A program made the translations under genes and the position numbers. From the NCBI RefSeq assembly GCF_026239655.1, contig NZ_JAPIVO010000002.1:186001-250000 (forward strand): a DNA stretch of 64,000 nt, given 5' to 3'. The stretch is from Pedobacter sp. MR2016-24. Its GTDB lineage: Bacteria > Bacteroidota > Bacteroidia > Sphingobacteriales > Sphingobacteriaceae. Under the pieces are notes generated by a model. That model was not told the origin of the DNA. It made no database searches and worked only from the letters and a program-made list of their open reading frames with translations. Below are positions 51,943 through 61,031 of this stretch, piece by piece; the first letter of the stretch is position 1; the number at the start of each line of letters is the position of its first letter.

Positions 51943-53745
51943 CTAAGCAATCGCCAAGTTCAAATCTTTCGCAATAGACATCAGCTTTTCTTCAGCAACG
52001 CTCAGCTGATGACGCAGCTCCTGCGCAGCCAGATCTGTCTGCAGCTTCAGTTCAGGAATCAGGTCTTTATAATAGTTGATTCCGTTAAACAACTGGTCAG
52101 TAAACTTCTCGAAATACTTCGTTTTTTTAACGCTGAGCTCATTGATCTGTGCGTTAAGGTCTTTTTTAAGGTAATCAATATAAAGGTTCAGCTCGTTGAC
52201 AAATAGATTCGGGCGTAAGGTCTTGAACGAGATGGATTCGCGACCATAGATATGGCTGATCATTTCTTTCAGGGAATACTGTCTGGAGAAATAAGCCAGA
52301 TTTGGGCCGGGGCAGATGCTTACTGCCGGACTCTCTTTAGGTTTGAGCAGGCCATGTTTAATATAAGTGGAGGAACAAAGCCCTTCGCAAAGGCATATCT
52401 TCTCCGTGATGGTATCAAATTTTTCTGTAAATGCCGCTGCGCTCAACTCCATTTGTTCCAGTTCTTTGATCTTCAGGTTTTGATATTCCCGGGAGGCGGT
52501 GCAAATAGGCAATTCGGTAAACTCTGTATTGGTAGAGAGGAATTTCTTTACACAGGGACTTCCCGGGCGACCTTTTTCTATGCGCTGCAATCTTTGTTCT
52601 TCCATAGTGCTTTTTCTGAAGTTGTTAAAAAGTACACCCAATGGTGAGGAGTTGCTCACATAATAGTCGTCTGCCGTAGCTGTAGCCAGTGATTCCATTG
52701 TTTGTTCGTCTACGTTAGTGGCCTCGGGAACAAGCAAAAATGGACTGCCCCAACCGGTTGCGTCGAGCGCATAATAATTCAGGAGGAATTCATGCTCTTC
52801 AAATGTACCGATGCCGCCTTGTGCAGTTATTTTCAAGGTAGTTGCTACGGTTGTGCTGATATCTTTTGCACTTAAAGCAGCATGGTATATGGCAGCGAGT
52901 TCCGAATGCAGTTCTGTTCGTTTTTGTTTAAACTCTTCCAGGATAGGTCCCAATAACAATCCTTCCGTTGCGAAAGCGTGTCCGCCGCAGTTAAGACCAG
53001 ATTCCACACGAAATTCTGATACCCATAAGCCTTTTTTAGCGAGCATTTTCGCCTGGATCAGGGCAGAACGGTAGTCACTTACTTTAAGTGTGATCTTCTT
53101 TTTAATGTCGCCGAACCGATTGGGATAGAAGTCGGCACAATTCTCCATATAAGTATACAGGCGTGGGTTTAATCCGGCTGAAATGATCACTGATGAGCCT
53201 AATGAACTATTTGCAAAACCCCGCATGGCGGCCAGGGCATCGGTAAAATCGTTCCCTTCATGTTCATTATCTTTCGTATAATTCGCTTTGTCTACCTTAG
53301 ACATGATGTTTACATCGATATTTCCTGCCTTCATTTTCGCCCGCAGGTCCTCCTGCCGGTATTTTTTTGCTTCACCATCGGGCAACGCCAGCATCTGCTC
53401 ATAGGCCTTTTTCAGTGATGAATTTTCCGGCAGAAAATCGAAATAGGTATTAATTTCAGTGCCTGCAGCAAAATCTTCCTGCGCTAAGGCCGAAAAGGCT
53501 GCGGTAACCAATATATGCAATAGATTCAGGTAGGCCGTAATACGTTTCGCCCTGCTATCCGGCTCCTCTTTTTTGATGAGCGTGTAGGGCAGATTGTTTT
53601 TCTCTGAATGGAACTTTCTCATTCGCTCGCACAACTCGTCATCAACGATGGAAACAACTGACGAAATACCGTATCTGGCTACTTTTAGAGGGGTGTCGAC
53701 CGAATAACCCAGTCCTAAAACCGGAATATGAAAAGTATGGTTCAT
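51943..53745 (-). CDS. NMO/2-nitropropane-dioxygenase-like TIM-barrel protein, 600 aa
   Basis: 600 aa from ATG 53745 (MNHTFHIPVLGLGYS); the longer frame start at 53814 is unlikely. Barrel-type segments: SSVIISAGLNPRLY, RVESGLNCGGHAFATEG, TAQGGIGTFEEHEF and GWGSPFLLVPEAT, as in FMN-dependent nitronate monooxygenase and PfaD-like enzymes. A Cys cluster (ICLCEGLCSSTYIK) and ICPGPN near residues 455-500 may bind a metal or Fe-S centre; C-terminal 100 residues are helical, coiled-coil-like. Much larger than ordinary NMOs. Function unknown. Confidence 0.62.
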   Translation of the reverse strand: MNHTFHIPVLGLGYSVDTPLKVARYGISSVVSIVDDELCERMRKFHSEKNNLPYTLIKKEEPDSRAKRITAYLNLLHILVTAAFSALAQEDFAAGTEINTYFDFLPENSSLKKAYEQMLALPDGEAKKYRQEDLRAKMKAGNIDVNIMSKVDKANYTKDNEHEGNDFTDALAAMRGFANSSLGSSVIISAGLNPRLYTYMENCADFYPNRFGDIKKKITLKVSDYRSALIQAKMLAKKGLWVSEFRVESGLNCGGHAFATEGLLLGPILEEFKQKRTELHSELAAIYHAALSAKDISTTVATTLKITAQGGIGTFEEHEFLLNYYALDATGWGSPFLLVPEATNVDEQTMESLATATADDYYVSNSSPLGVLFNNFRKSTMEEQRLQRIEKGRPGSPCVKKFLSTNTEFTELPICTASREYQNLKIKELEQMELSAAAFTEKFDTITEKICLCEGLCSSTYIKHGLLKPKESPAVSICPGPNLAYFSRQYSLKEMISHIYGRESISFKTLRPNLFVNELNLYIDYLKKDLNAQINELSVKKTKYFEKFTDQLFNGINYYKDLIPELKLQTDLAAQELRHQLSVAEEKLMSIAKDLNLAIA

Positions 53746-53909
53746 AGCATTATATTTATCTGTAGGATTGCAAAATAGCAGAGAAAATTCATTTAAAAAT
53801 ATGACATTGATCACTGTTTTTGGTGACGCATATTGCTAAGTGCGGTGACAGAAATCATGGAAAAGGGTGATTTGAGCGAGGATATTTGTATCAACAAAAA
53901 CAAATTATC

Positions 53910-54236
53910 ATGGCAACTTTAACCCTAACAACCGCCCCAACAGTATCATTGTATACCAGATATTTAAACTTTGCAGACACACAGAAAGAAAACCATTTAG
54001 GATGGTTTCTCGTGTCTATCATTTTACATGCAACGCTATTAGTGCCTTTAACTTTTGTAGTGGTTTACTCTTTAGGAGGTCACGTATTACCTTGCCTGGC
54101 AACAAGTATGGTCATCTTCTTCGCCAACATTGTAGCAAATATGAGTGGTATGACCACGAGGTTTACGATTTTCATCTTCGGACTGAGTCTCTTTATCCAC
54201 CTGGCTATCCTGTTAATTACTGTTGCAGGTATTTAA
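53910..54236 (+). CDS. Small membrane protein, 108 aa
   Basis: ATG 53910 ([19 protein letters not shown]); the longer frame uses a weak TTG. Three probable membrane segments ([51 protein letters not shown]). Not recognised. It lies upstream of the oxygen-sensor kinase. Confidence 0.65.
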   Translation: MATLTLTTAPTVSLYTRYLNFADTQKENHLGWFLVSIILHATLLVPLTFVVVYSLGGHVLPCLATSMVIFFANIVANMSGMTTRFTIFIFGLSLFIHLAILLITVAGI

Positions 54237-54278
54237 ATAAGGCGGATAATGCAATATATAAACCGTTTATAGATTTTC

Positions 54279-54286
54279 TATATTTG
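54279..54286 (+). promoter_or_regulatory. Bacteroidota -7 box for the FixL-like kinase
   Basis: TATATTTG matches TAnnTTTG; the start codon follows 14 bases later, so the transcript leader is very short. Confidence 0.55.
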
Positions 54287-54299
54287 TAAAAATCAATAT

Positions 54300-55484
54300 A
54301 TGGAAAATGCCAGGTTATTAGCGGCGATTATCGAAACCGCGATTGATGGAATTATCACCATCGACGGAAAAGGAAAAATTGAACTGCTAAATCCTGCTGC
54401 GCTGAAACTTTTTGGCTATACACTGGAGGAAGTAATGGGGAATAATATTTCCATGCTGATGCCGGAGCCGGATCAGTCGGCCCACGATGGTTATCTGGGA
54501 CATTACCACCAGACCGGTGAAAAACATATCATTGGCATTGGAAGGGAAGTGCGGGGCCTGAGAAAAGATGGCTCCACGTTTCCTTTCCGACTGGCCGTGA
54601 GTGAAGTGCAGTACCAGGACCGTAAGATCTTTACCGGCTTTATCCACGACTTATCCAAGGAGAAAGAAGCAGAAGAGCGCTTGCGTGAATACGCTGCTGA
54701 ACTGGAAAACCTGGTAGATGAGCGGACTAAATCTTTAAAGAAAACCGTTACTGCACTCAGGGAAGCGAAGGAGGAAGTCAGTATTTCCCTGGAAAAAGAG
54801 AAAGAGCTGAACCAGATGAAAAGCAGGTTTGTTTCTATGGCTTCGCACGAGTTCCGTACACCACTGAGCTCTGTCCAGTTGTCTTCTTCCCTGATCGAAA
54901 AATATGCACAGCCTTTCCAAAATAAACACATTGAAAAACATGTGCATAAGATCAAAAATGCGGTAGGCAATCTTACTACGATTCTGAACGACTTTCTGTC
55001 ATTGGAAAGGCTGGAAGCGGGCCGGGTAGAACCCGCGTTTCAGGCATTCGACCTGGTGAAGTTAGCGGAAGAAATTACGGAAGAAATGCAGATGATTGCA
55101 AAACAGGACCAGAATATTATCTACCAGCATACCGGACTGGAAAGTGTGGTGATGCTGGATCAGAACCTGCTCAAGAACTGCATGATCAACCTGATCAATA
55201 ATGCCATCAAATATTCCGGAGAAAATACGTTCATTGAATTCAATACGGAAATCAATGAAAGACAGTGCATCGTTACCATTAAAGACAATGGCATCGGGAT
55301 TCCTGATACGGATCAGAAGCACTTATTTCAACCCTTTTTCAGGGCGCACAATACAGGGAATATTCCCGGCACAGGTCTTGGGCTTAACATCGTCATGCGT
55401 TATGTAAGTCTGATGAAAGGCGAAGCACAGTTTGAGAGCAAACAGAACGAAGGCACTACCTTTATCCTGTCATTTAATAAATAG
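54300..55484 (+). CDS. FixL-like PAS-heme sensor histidine kinase
   Basis: 394 aa, no membrane segment. The N-terminal PAS domain (1-120) closely follows rhizobial FixL: MLMPEPDQSAHDGYLGHYH, TGEKHIIGIGREVRG, RKDGSTFPFRLAV. His62 aligns with the heme-ligating His200 of B. japonicum FixL and Arg82 with Arg220, which contacts bound O2; Arg206 is His68 here. A coiled linker leads to HisKA (ASHEFRTPLSS, His183) and HATPase (NLINNAIKYS, DNGIGIP, GTGLGLNI). Predicted cytoplasmic oxygen sensor for the neighbouring receiver-CRP protein and microaerobic genes. The alignment to FixL residue numbers is from memory. Confidence 0.85.
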   Translation: MENARLLAAIIETAIDGIITIDGKGKIELLNPAALKLFGYTLEEVMGNNISMLMPEPDQSAHDGYLGHYHQTGEKHIIGIGREVRGLRKDGSTFPFRLAVSEVQYQDRKIFTGFIHDLSKEKEAEERLREYAAELENLVDERTKSLKKTVTALREAKEEVSISLEKEKELNQMKSRFVSMASHEFRTPLSSVQLSSSLIEKYAQPFQNKHIEKHVHKIKNAVGNLTTILNDFLSLERLEAGRVEPAFQAFDLVKLAEEITEEMQMIAKQDQNIIYQHTGLESVVMLDQNLLKNCMINLINNAIKYSGENTFIEFNTEINERQCIVTIKDNGIGIPDTDQKHLFQPFFRAHNTGNIPGTGLGLNIVMRYVSLMKGEAQFESKQNEGTTFILSFNK

Positions 55485-55548
55485 ATCAATATTTTTTAAG
55501 CTGCACACAGATCTTTTTGGGCGGCAGTTCTAATTAAACAGATATCAT

Positions 55549-56607
55549 ATGAAACAGCAAAGTATACTCATCATTGAAGACAACGAAGACATCAGAGAAA
55601 GCACAGCGGAAATCCTTGAACTGGCCAATTATGAAGTTTTTCAGGCGGATAACGGAAAAACCGGTGTAGAACTGGCCAATTCACACCTGCCTGATTTAAT
55701 TCTTTGCGACATCATGATGCCGGAGCTGGACGGTTATGGTGTATTGTATCTGCTGAATAAAAATCCGCAGACCGCTGCTACCCCTTTCATATTTTTAACC
55801 GCAAAGGCCGAAAGAATGGATATGCGCAAAGGAATGGAGATGGGGGCTGATGATTACCTGGTGAAACCTTTCGATGATGTAGAGCTGCTGAATGCCATTG
55901 AGAGCAGGCTGCATAAAAAGGAGAAGCAGGAGCTTTTTTACAGTAAATCGATTGACAAGCTCACGCACCTGGTATCTGGTACGCAGGGTGTAAAAGAGCT
56001 GGATAAAATGATGTCTGAGCGTAAGGTCAGGACCATCAAAAAGAAACAGATTATTTATTATGAGGGCGATTCCGTGTCGGGTATTTACCTGGTATTGAGT
56101 GGCAAAGTGAAAACAGTTAAACTGAGTGAGGACGGCCGCGAATTGCTGACAGGCATGTATGGTCCTGATGAATATTTCGGTATTCCGGCATTGTTACTGA
56201 ACGAACCTTACAATGAAACCGCTGAAGCACTGGAGGATACAACAGTATGTCAGCTGCCAAAAGAAATGCTGGAAGAACTGCTGAACCGTTACCCTGATGT
56301 GGCAAGACAGTTCATCCATATCCTGTCTAATAATTTGCTGGAGAAGGAAGAACAACTGTTACAACTGGCTTATCATTCGGTACGCAAACGCATGTCTGAT
56401 GTACTGATCCGTTTATGTAAGCAGGAAAAACAGGAAGGGCAGATTGTACTGCGTATTTCGAGAGATAACCTTGCTGCGATGGCCGGAATGGCCACTGAGA
56501 CGGTCAGTCGTATCCTGAGTGATTTTAAGGATGAACGCATTATTGAACGTAAAGGCAGCCAGATCGTCATACTGGATGAGATGAAACTGCAGCAGATGAA
56601 AAACTGA
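55549..56607 (+). CDS. Receiver-CRP/FNR fusion response regulator
   Basis: 352 aa. Receiver domain with phosphorylation site Asp54 (ILCDIMMPELDG) and LVKPF; then a cyclic-nucleotide-binding-like domain (about 155-270; YYEGDSVSGIYLVLSGKVK) and a CRP/FNR HTH (about 305-345; ISRDNLAAMAGMATETVSRIL). No Cys cluster, so it is not itself an Fe-S oxygen sensor like FNR. It combines FixJ-type input with FixK/FNR-type output. 64 bases after the FixL-like kinase gene. Likely controls hemN and cbb3 oxidase genes. Confidence 0.88.
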   Translation: MKQQSILIIEDNEDIRESTAEILELANYEVFQADNGKTGVELANSHLPDLILCDIMMPELDGYGVLYLLNKNPQTAATPFIFLTAKAERMDMRKGMEMGADDYLVKPFDDVELLNAIESRLHKKEKQELFYSKSIDKLTHLVSGTQGVKELDKMMSERKVRTIKKKQIIYYEGDSVSGIYLVLSGKVKTVKLSEDGRELLTGMYGPDEYFGIPALLLNEPYNETAEALEDTTVCQLPKEMLEELLNRYPDVARQFIHILSNNLLEKEEQLLQLAYHSVRKRMSDVLIRLCKQEKQEGQIVLRISRDNLAAMAGMATETVSRILSDFKDERIIERKGSQIVILDEMKLQQMKN

Positions 56608-56666
56608 TCAGGATCACATTTATGGCTGACTAATCTCATTCCCCGGCGGGCACTTAACCGCTAATT

Positions 56667-56682
56667 TTGATAAATAAATCAA
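56667..56682 (+). promoter_or_regulatory. FNR-like inverted repeat upstream of the hemN operon
   Basis: TTGAT-AAATAA-ATCAA. The half-sites match FNR/FixK half-sites, but the spacer is 6 rather than 4 bases. It ends 6 bases before the start codon at 56689, unusually close, so repression rather than activation would fit. Confidence 0.35.
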
Positions 56683-56688
56683 TTTCGA

Positions 56689-57141
56689 ATGAGAGTAGTA
56701 GCCTACAGTATAAAGTCTTTTGAAAAAGAGCCACTGGCGATAGCCAATCATAAAAAGCATGATATTACCCTGATATCGAACTCGCTAAGTGCCGCAACGG
56801 TAAGTTATGCGGAGGGGAAAGAAGCGGTAATTGTGTTTAGTGAAGATCAGGTATCAGCTGCAGTGATCAATAGCCTGGCAGATCTGGGCGTAAAGTTTAT
56901 CGCCACCAGATCTACCGCAACTACGCATATCGATCAGGATGCGGCAGCAGAGCGAAACATTAAGATCGCTAATGTGCCTGCAGTTTCCCTGATGGGGATG
57001 TCTGAGCAGGGAATGCCTATGGCCCTCGCCAATGAAACTATTCTCAACCTGGATAAATGGCAGCAAAACCGTTGTCTGGGTTCCGCATGTGTATGCTCCA
57101 GGGCATGTGATCAGGTCACGCCTAAAAACGAAGAGCCATGA
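56689..57141 (+). CDS. Truncated 2-hydroxyacid dehydrogenase-like protein with Cys-rich tail
   Basis: 150 aa. Residues 1-110 resemble the N-terminal catalytic lobe of D-lactate dehydrogenases (MRVVAYSIKSFEKEPLAI, FIATRSTATTHIDQDAAAE, IKIANVPAVS). The NAD-binding domain and the Arg/Glu/His catalytic residues are absent. It ends with CLGSACVCSRAC, a cysteine cluster. Its TGA overlaps the hemN ATG (ATGA), so it is translated with hemN and is probably not a random fragment. Perhaps a redox or heme-related small protein. Confidence 0.7.
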   Translation: MRVVAYSIKSFEKEPLAIANHKKHDITLISNSLSAATVSYAEGKEAVIVFSEDQVSAAVINSLADLGVKFIATRSTATTHIDQDAAAERNIKIANVPAVSLMGMSEQGMPMALANETILNLDKWQQNRCLGSACVCSRACDQVTPKNEEP

Positions 57142-58502
57142 GCAATACATCCTTAACCGCAAAATACCACGTCGCGGCACCCAGGTATACCAGTTATCCA
57201 ACGGTGCCTTACTGGGATAATGAAAGATTCAGCAAAGAAAAATGGGCAGATGCCGTCAGCAAGGCCTTCAATGCGAGCAATCATAGGGATGGCATGAGTT
57301 TATACATCCACCTGCCATTTTGTGAAAGCCTGTGCACCTATTGTGGCTGCAATACACGCATCACACGTAACCATAAAGTAGAAGAGCCCTACATTCTTGC
57401 CTTATTAAAAGAATGGCAGCTCTACCTGAAACTTTTTAACGCCAGACCCATCATCAGGGAACTCCATCTTGGCGGCGGTACGCCCACCTTTTTTAGTGCG
57501 CACAATCTTAATCTGCTGATCAACGGTATCCTTCAGCATGCAGATATCCACCCGGAGGCAGAGTTCAGCTTTGAAGCACATCCTGCGAATACTACTGAAG
57601 AACATTTGATTACATTAAATAAGCTGGGCTTCAGGAGACTGAGCCTGGGTATTCAGGATTTCGATCCAAGGGTGCAGCTGGTGATCAACAGGATACAGAG
57701 TGTAGAGGAGGTAATGGAGGTTACAGCAATGGCCCGGGCTACAGGGTACAATTCTGTAAATTACGACCTGATCTATGGTCTGCCGCTGCAAAATTTGGAA
57801 GGACTGAAAGATACCATCGCATCTGTACTGAACCTCAGGCCGGACAGGATTGCTTTTTACAGCTATGCGCACGTACCATGGGTTAAACCGGGTCAGCGTC
57901 GTTATACAGAGCAGGACCTGCCTTCAGCAGAAACAAAACAGGAACTCTATGAACTGGGACGCGAAATGCTGAAAGCGGGCGGATATATAGAGATTGGCAT
58001 GGACCATTTTACACTGGAAACGGATAGTTTGTATGCAGCGGAAAAAGCAGGTAAACTGCACCGTAATTTTATGGGTTATACGCACCAGTACAGTAAATTA
58101 ATGGTTGGGCTGGGTGTCTCTTCTATCAGCGACAGCTGGACAGGTTTTGCACAAAATGTAAAGAAGGTGGAAGAGTACCTGGAGATCGTAAACAACGGAG
58201 AAATACCTGTTTTTAAAGGACATATCCTGAACTCGGAAGATCTGATCATCAGAAGGCATATCTTAAACCTGATGTGTAAAGGCACCACTTCATGGGCATT
58301 GCCGCAGGAACGTAATGCTGCTTTTATGGAAGGACTGGAACGGATGAAATTAATTGCTGCAGATGGACTGGTCAATATCAGCGGAACTGAACTGAACGTT
58401 ACTGCTTTAGGGAAAAGGTTCCTGAGGAATATCTGCATGGCACTGGATTCAAGACTGTGGGCCAATCAGCCGCAAACACAGCTGTTCAGCATGGCCGGTT
58501 AA
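57138..58502 (+). CDS. hemN: Oxygen-independent coproporphyrinogen III oxidase HemN
   Basis: 454-aa radical-SAM enzyme. Fe-S motif C62xxxC66xxC69 plus Cys71 (FCESLCTYCGC), preceded by the HemN-typical RYTSYPTVPYW. Converts coproporphyrinogen III to protoporphyrinogen IX without O2, needed for heme synthesis under low oxygen. Coupled to the upstream 150-aa gene. Sits between the oxygen-sensing regulators and the convergent cbb3 oxidase genes. Confidence 0.96.
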   Translation: MSNTSLTAKYHVAAPRYTSYPTVPYWDNERFSKEKWADAVSKAFNASNHRDGMSLYIHLPFCESLCTYCGCNTRITRNHKVEEPYILALLKEWQLYLKLFNARPIIRELHLGGGTPTFFSAHNLNLLINGILQHADIHPEAEFSFEAHPANTTEEHLITLNKLGFRRLSLGIQDFDPRVQLVINRIQSVEEVMEVTAMARATGYNSVNYDLIYGLPLQNLEGLKDTIASVLNLRPDRIAFYSYAHVPWVKPGQRRYTEQDLPSAETKQELYELGREMLKAGGYIEIGMDHFTLETDSLYAAEKAGKLHRNFMGYTHQYSKLMVGLGVSSISDSWTGFAQNVKKVEEYLEIVNNGEIPVFKGHILNSEDLIIRRHILNLMCKGTTSWALPQERNAAFMEGLERMKLIAADGLVNISGTELNVTALGKRFLRNICMALDSRLWANQPQTQLFSMAG

Positions 58503-58529
58503 TTAGTTAATCCCGGCTATGCATTTCAT

Positions 58530-59210
58530 CTACATACATTCGGTAATGGTTGCCGCTTTAGGCGGACTCAAATAAGGGATATTCAGTTCCAGACCGCGCA
58601 GCATAAACCAGCAACCAAGAAATAACATCAGGAAGGGGATCAATTGATTGATCCTTTTCCTGAATAAGGCAGAGGTGAAACCAACACTGACCGCTGCGAT
58701 AAACATCAGGGGCGTAGTGCCTAATCCAAACCAGAACATATAACTGATGGCCGAAGGTACAGCGCCTGTGTTCAATGCGCCGGCCATCGCCAGATAGACA
58801 AATCCGCAGGGCAGGAAGCCATTGATCAGTCCGATGATCAGATGGTTTGCGCGATGCTGCAGGGCATAGCTGAACATGGCATTAAAGGGCTTGAGTAATA
58901 AGGAGCTGGAATTGCTCAGGGAGAATTTGAAAATGCGGGATAAGGCGGCCAGGATAATGAGTACACCGCTGAGTATGCTTACGCCTTGTTGCAGACCGGC
59001 AAGCCAGATCTGGCGACCTAATAAACCTATCAGCACACCCAATATACAATAAGAAATGATCCTGCCGGATTGATACAGGAGCTTATCGAGCACCAGGTAA
59101 AACCAGCCGGAACGGAGAGAAGGCACGCCAAAAGCAAGCGGTCCGCACATGCCCACGCAGTGTACACTGCCGAGCAATCCGATCATAAAGGCAAGGTGCT
59201 GATAACTCAT
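58530..59210 (-). CDS. Sulfite exporter TauE/SafE-type membrane protein, cytochrome oxidase cluster
   Basis: 226 aa from ATG 59210 (MSYQHLAFMIGLLGSVHCVGMC), which overlaps the fixH stop by ATGA; the longer frame starting at 59279 would run into fixH. About six membrane segments, with GMCGPLAFG and NGFLPCGFVYLA. This DsbD/CcdA-like family is often found with cbb3 oxidase assembly genes and may help copper delivery. Last gene of the cluster. Confidence 0.85.
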   Translation of the reverse strand: MSYQHLAFMIGLLGSVHCVGMCGPLAFGVPSLRSGWFYLVLDKLLYQSGRIISYCILGVLIGLLGRQIWLAGLQQGVSILSGVLIILAALSRIFKFSLSNSSSLLLKPFNAMFSYALQHRANHLIIGLINGFLPCGFVYLAMAGALNTGAVPSAISYMFWFGLGTTPLMFIAAVSVGFTSALFRKRINQLIPFLMLFLGCWFMLRGLELNIPYLSPPKAATITECM

Positions 59211-59632
59211 TTTACAGTAATTTCCTGTTCGTATAAATAACTTTTTTCGTGACTGAGCCAGTCGGCACTTAACCGCCATGGTCCCTTTTGCAAAGATGTA
59301 GCGGGAATGCTGACCTGTTTTGCGGAATTGGTCTCAAAAGCGATTGCCTTGTCCAGTTTTTTGTCTGACGTACGCATCAGCCTGATGGTTCCCTGTGAAG
59401 GGGCTTTGAACACGAGGATGATATTTTCTGCGTTCACAGCAATGACAGGCGCAGCGCTATCCAGCTTCACCTGTTCTTTTTTATCATATACTTTATCATA
59501 ATTGATACTTTTTTCATAATAGTCATTATCCACCAGCGCATCTGTTTTGCTGTTGAACATGGTAAATACCATCACTACGATGAATACCATAAATATGCTC
59601 ATGCCTGCAGCGATTTTTGTTCCCCAGTTCAT
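59207..59632 (-). CDS. fixH: FixH-family protein
   Basis: 141 aa, N-terminal membrane anchor (KIAAGMSIFMVFIVVMVFTMF), then a periplasmic domain with VDNDYYEKSINYD and WRLSADWLSHEKSYLYEQ, the FixH pattern. Accessory for cbb3 oxidase, linked to heme-copper maturation. 3 bases after ccoG. Confidence 0.9.
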   Translation of the reverse strand: MNWGTKIAAGMSIFMVFIVVMVFTMFNSKTDALVDNDYYEKSINYDKVYDKKEQVKLDSAAPVIAVNAENIILVFKAPSQGTIRLMRTSDKKLDKAIAFETNSAKQVSIPATSLQKGPWRLSADWLSHEKSYLYEQEITVK

Positions 59633-59635
59633 CTT

Positions 59636-61030
59636 CTAGTCGTTTAATGGTGCAATAAATGTGGTTTCAAAATGATCTACTTCTTTGCCACCAGAGATCA
59701 GCCTGAAGCCTATTTTTGATTTGTATTGCTGAATCACCTGCTGTGGCATAATCACAAAAAAGGTAATCTTCACACTGCTGTTTACTTTCAGGCTGTCTTC
59801 TTTCTGGATGTATTGGATCCTTGCGTTTTTATCATCAGGTACAATGGTGAATTTAAGGGGGTGACTGGTTTTGTTGACCAGCTCGGTAGTGTACAGGTTG
59901 CTGACTTCCTTCTCCTTATCCCTGAGCTGATATAAGGTGCCGCCGGCTCTCAGGATGGTAGTTTGTACATCAGTACGGGTGATCAGCAGGTAAGACAGTG
60001 TGCCCATCAGTAAACATAAAACAGCACTGTAACCATAAATCCGTTTATTCAGTTTAAAGGGCTGCTTGGTTGCAATTTCATCCTCGGATTTAAAACCGAT
60101 GAGTCGCAGGGGACGATCTATTTTCTCCATCACCATATCACAGGCATCAATGCAGGCAGTACAGTTCACACATTCCATTTGCGTACCATTCCGGATGTCG
60201 ATCCCCGTTGGACACACCTGCACGCATAACTTACAGTCAATACAATCACCCAGTACATTTTCTTCTTTTTTCCTTTTTCCCCTGGGTTCGCCACGCTGAT
60301 AATCATAAGCTACAATGATGCTCTGATTATCCAATAATACACCCTGCAACCTGCCATAGGGACAAGCCACGGTACAAACCAGTTCCCTCATCCTGGAAAA
60401 TACCAGGTAAAAAACAAAGGTAAAAACGCAGATGGAGATAAATCCGGATACATGCAGAGATACAGGTTCTGTGATGATTTTCCATAAGGGCTCGCGACCA
60501 ATCAGGTAGGACAGAAAGGTATTGGCAATGAGGAAAGAGATGGCAAAAAATACAGCATGTTTCAGTGTTTTTTTCCATGCCTTCTCAAATGTGAGCGGTC
60601 CGTCATCCAGTTTCTTCTGTTTGAAATGATCACCCTCAATCCAGTTCTCAATCCTGCGAAAGATCATTTCCAGGAAAATGGTCTGCGGACAGGCCCAGCC
60701 GCAAAAGACCCTGCCAAATACCACCGTAAACAAAACGATGAAGACGATGAAAGTCAGCAGGGCCAGTACGAACAAGTAAAAATCCTGCGGCCAGAAGACA
60801 ATCCCGAACAGCACAAATTTGCGCTCCAGTACATTCAGCAAGACCAGTTGCTCACCATTCAGTTTGATGAATGGTGCAGCAAACAGCAGGCTAAGGAAAA
60901 AATAGCTGACTACGGAACGATACTGGTACAACTTACCTTTAACGATTTTAGGGTATAGCCATTTTCTTTTCTTTCCATCATCAGTCACCGTGCTGATCTG
61001 ATCTCTGAAATGTAGCGGAGTTTGTGACAT
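59636..61030 (-). CDS. ccoG: Cytochrome c oxidase accessory protein CcoG (FixG)
   Basis: 464 aa from ATG 61030 (MSQTPLHFRDQIST), one base after ccoP; the frame extends further to 61063, which would overlap ccoP. Several membrane segments, two ferredoxin-type clusters (CIDCKLCVQVCP, CVNCTACIDACD), plus CGWACPQTIF. Reduces or handles copper during cbb3 assembly. Confidence 0.94.
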   Translation of the reverse strand: MSQTPLHFRDQISTVTDDGKKRKWLYPKIVKGKLYQYRSVVSYFFLSLLFAAPFIKLNGEQLVLLNVLERKFVLFGIVFWPQDFYLFVLALLTFIVFIVLFTVVFGRVFCGWACPQTIFLEMIFRRIENWIEGDHFKQKKLDDGPLTFEKAWKKTLKHAVFFAISFLIANTFLSYLIGREPLWKIITEPVSLHVSGFISICVFTFVFYLVFSRMRELVCTVACPYGRLQGVLLDNQSIIVAYDYQRGEPRGKRKKEENVLGDCIDCKLCVQVCPTGIDIRNGTQMECVNCTACIDACDMVMEKIDRPLRLIGFKSEDEIATKQPFKLNKRIYGYSAVLCLLMGTLSYLLITRTDVQTTILRAGGTLYQLRDKEKEVSNLYTTELVNKTSHPLKFTIVPDDKNARIQYIQKEDSLKVNSSVKITFFVIMPQQVIQQYKSKIGFRLISGGKEVDHFETTFIAPLND

Positions 61031-61031
61031 T

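Noticed and set aside
59211..59279. Longer TauE/SafE start at 59279
   Set aside because: It would overlap fixH by over 70 bases; ATG 59210 with an ATGA overlap and an immediate membrane segment is better.
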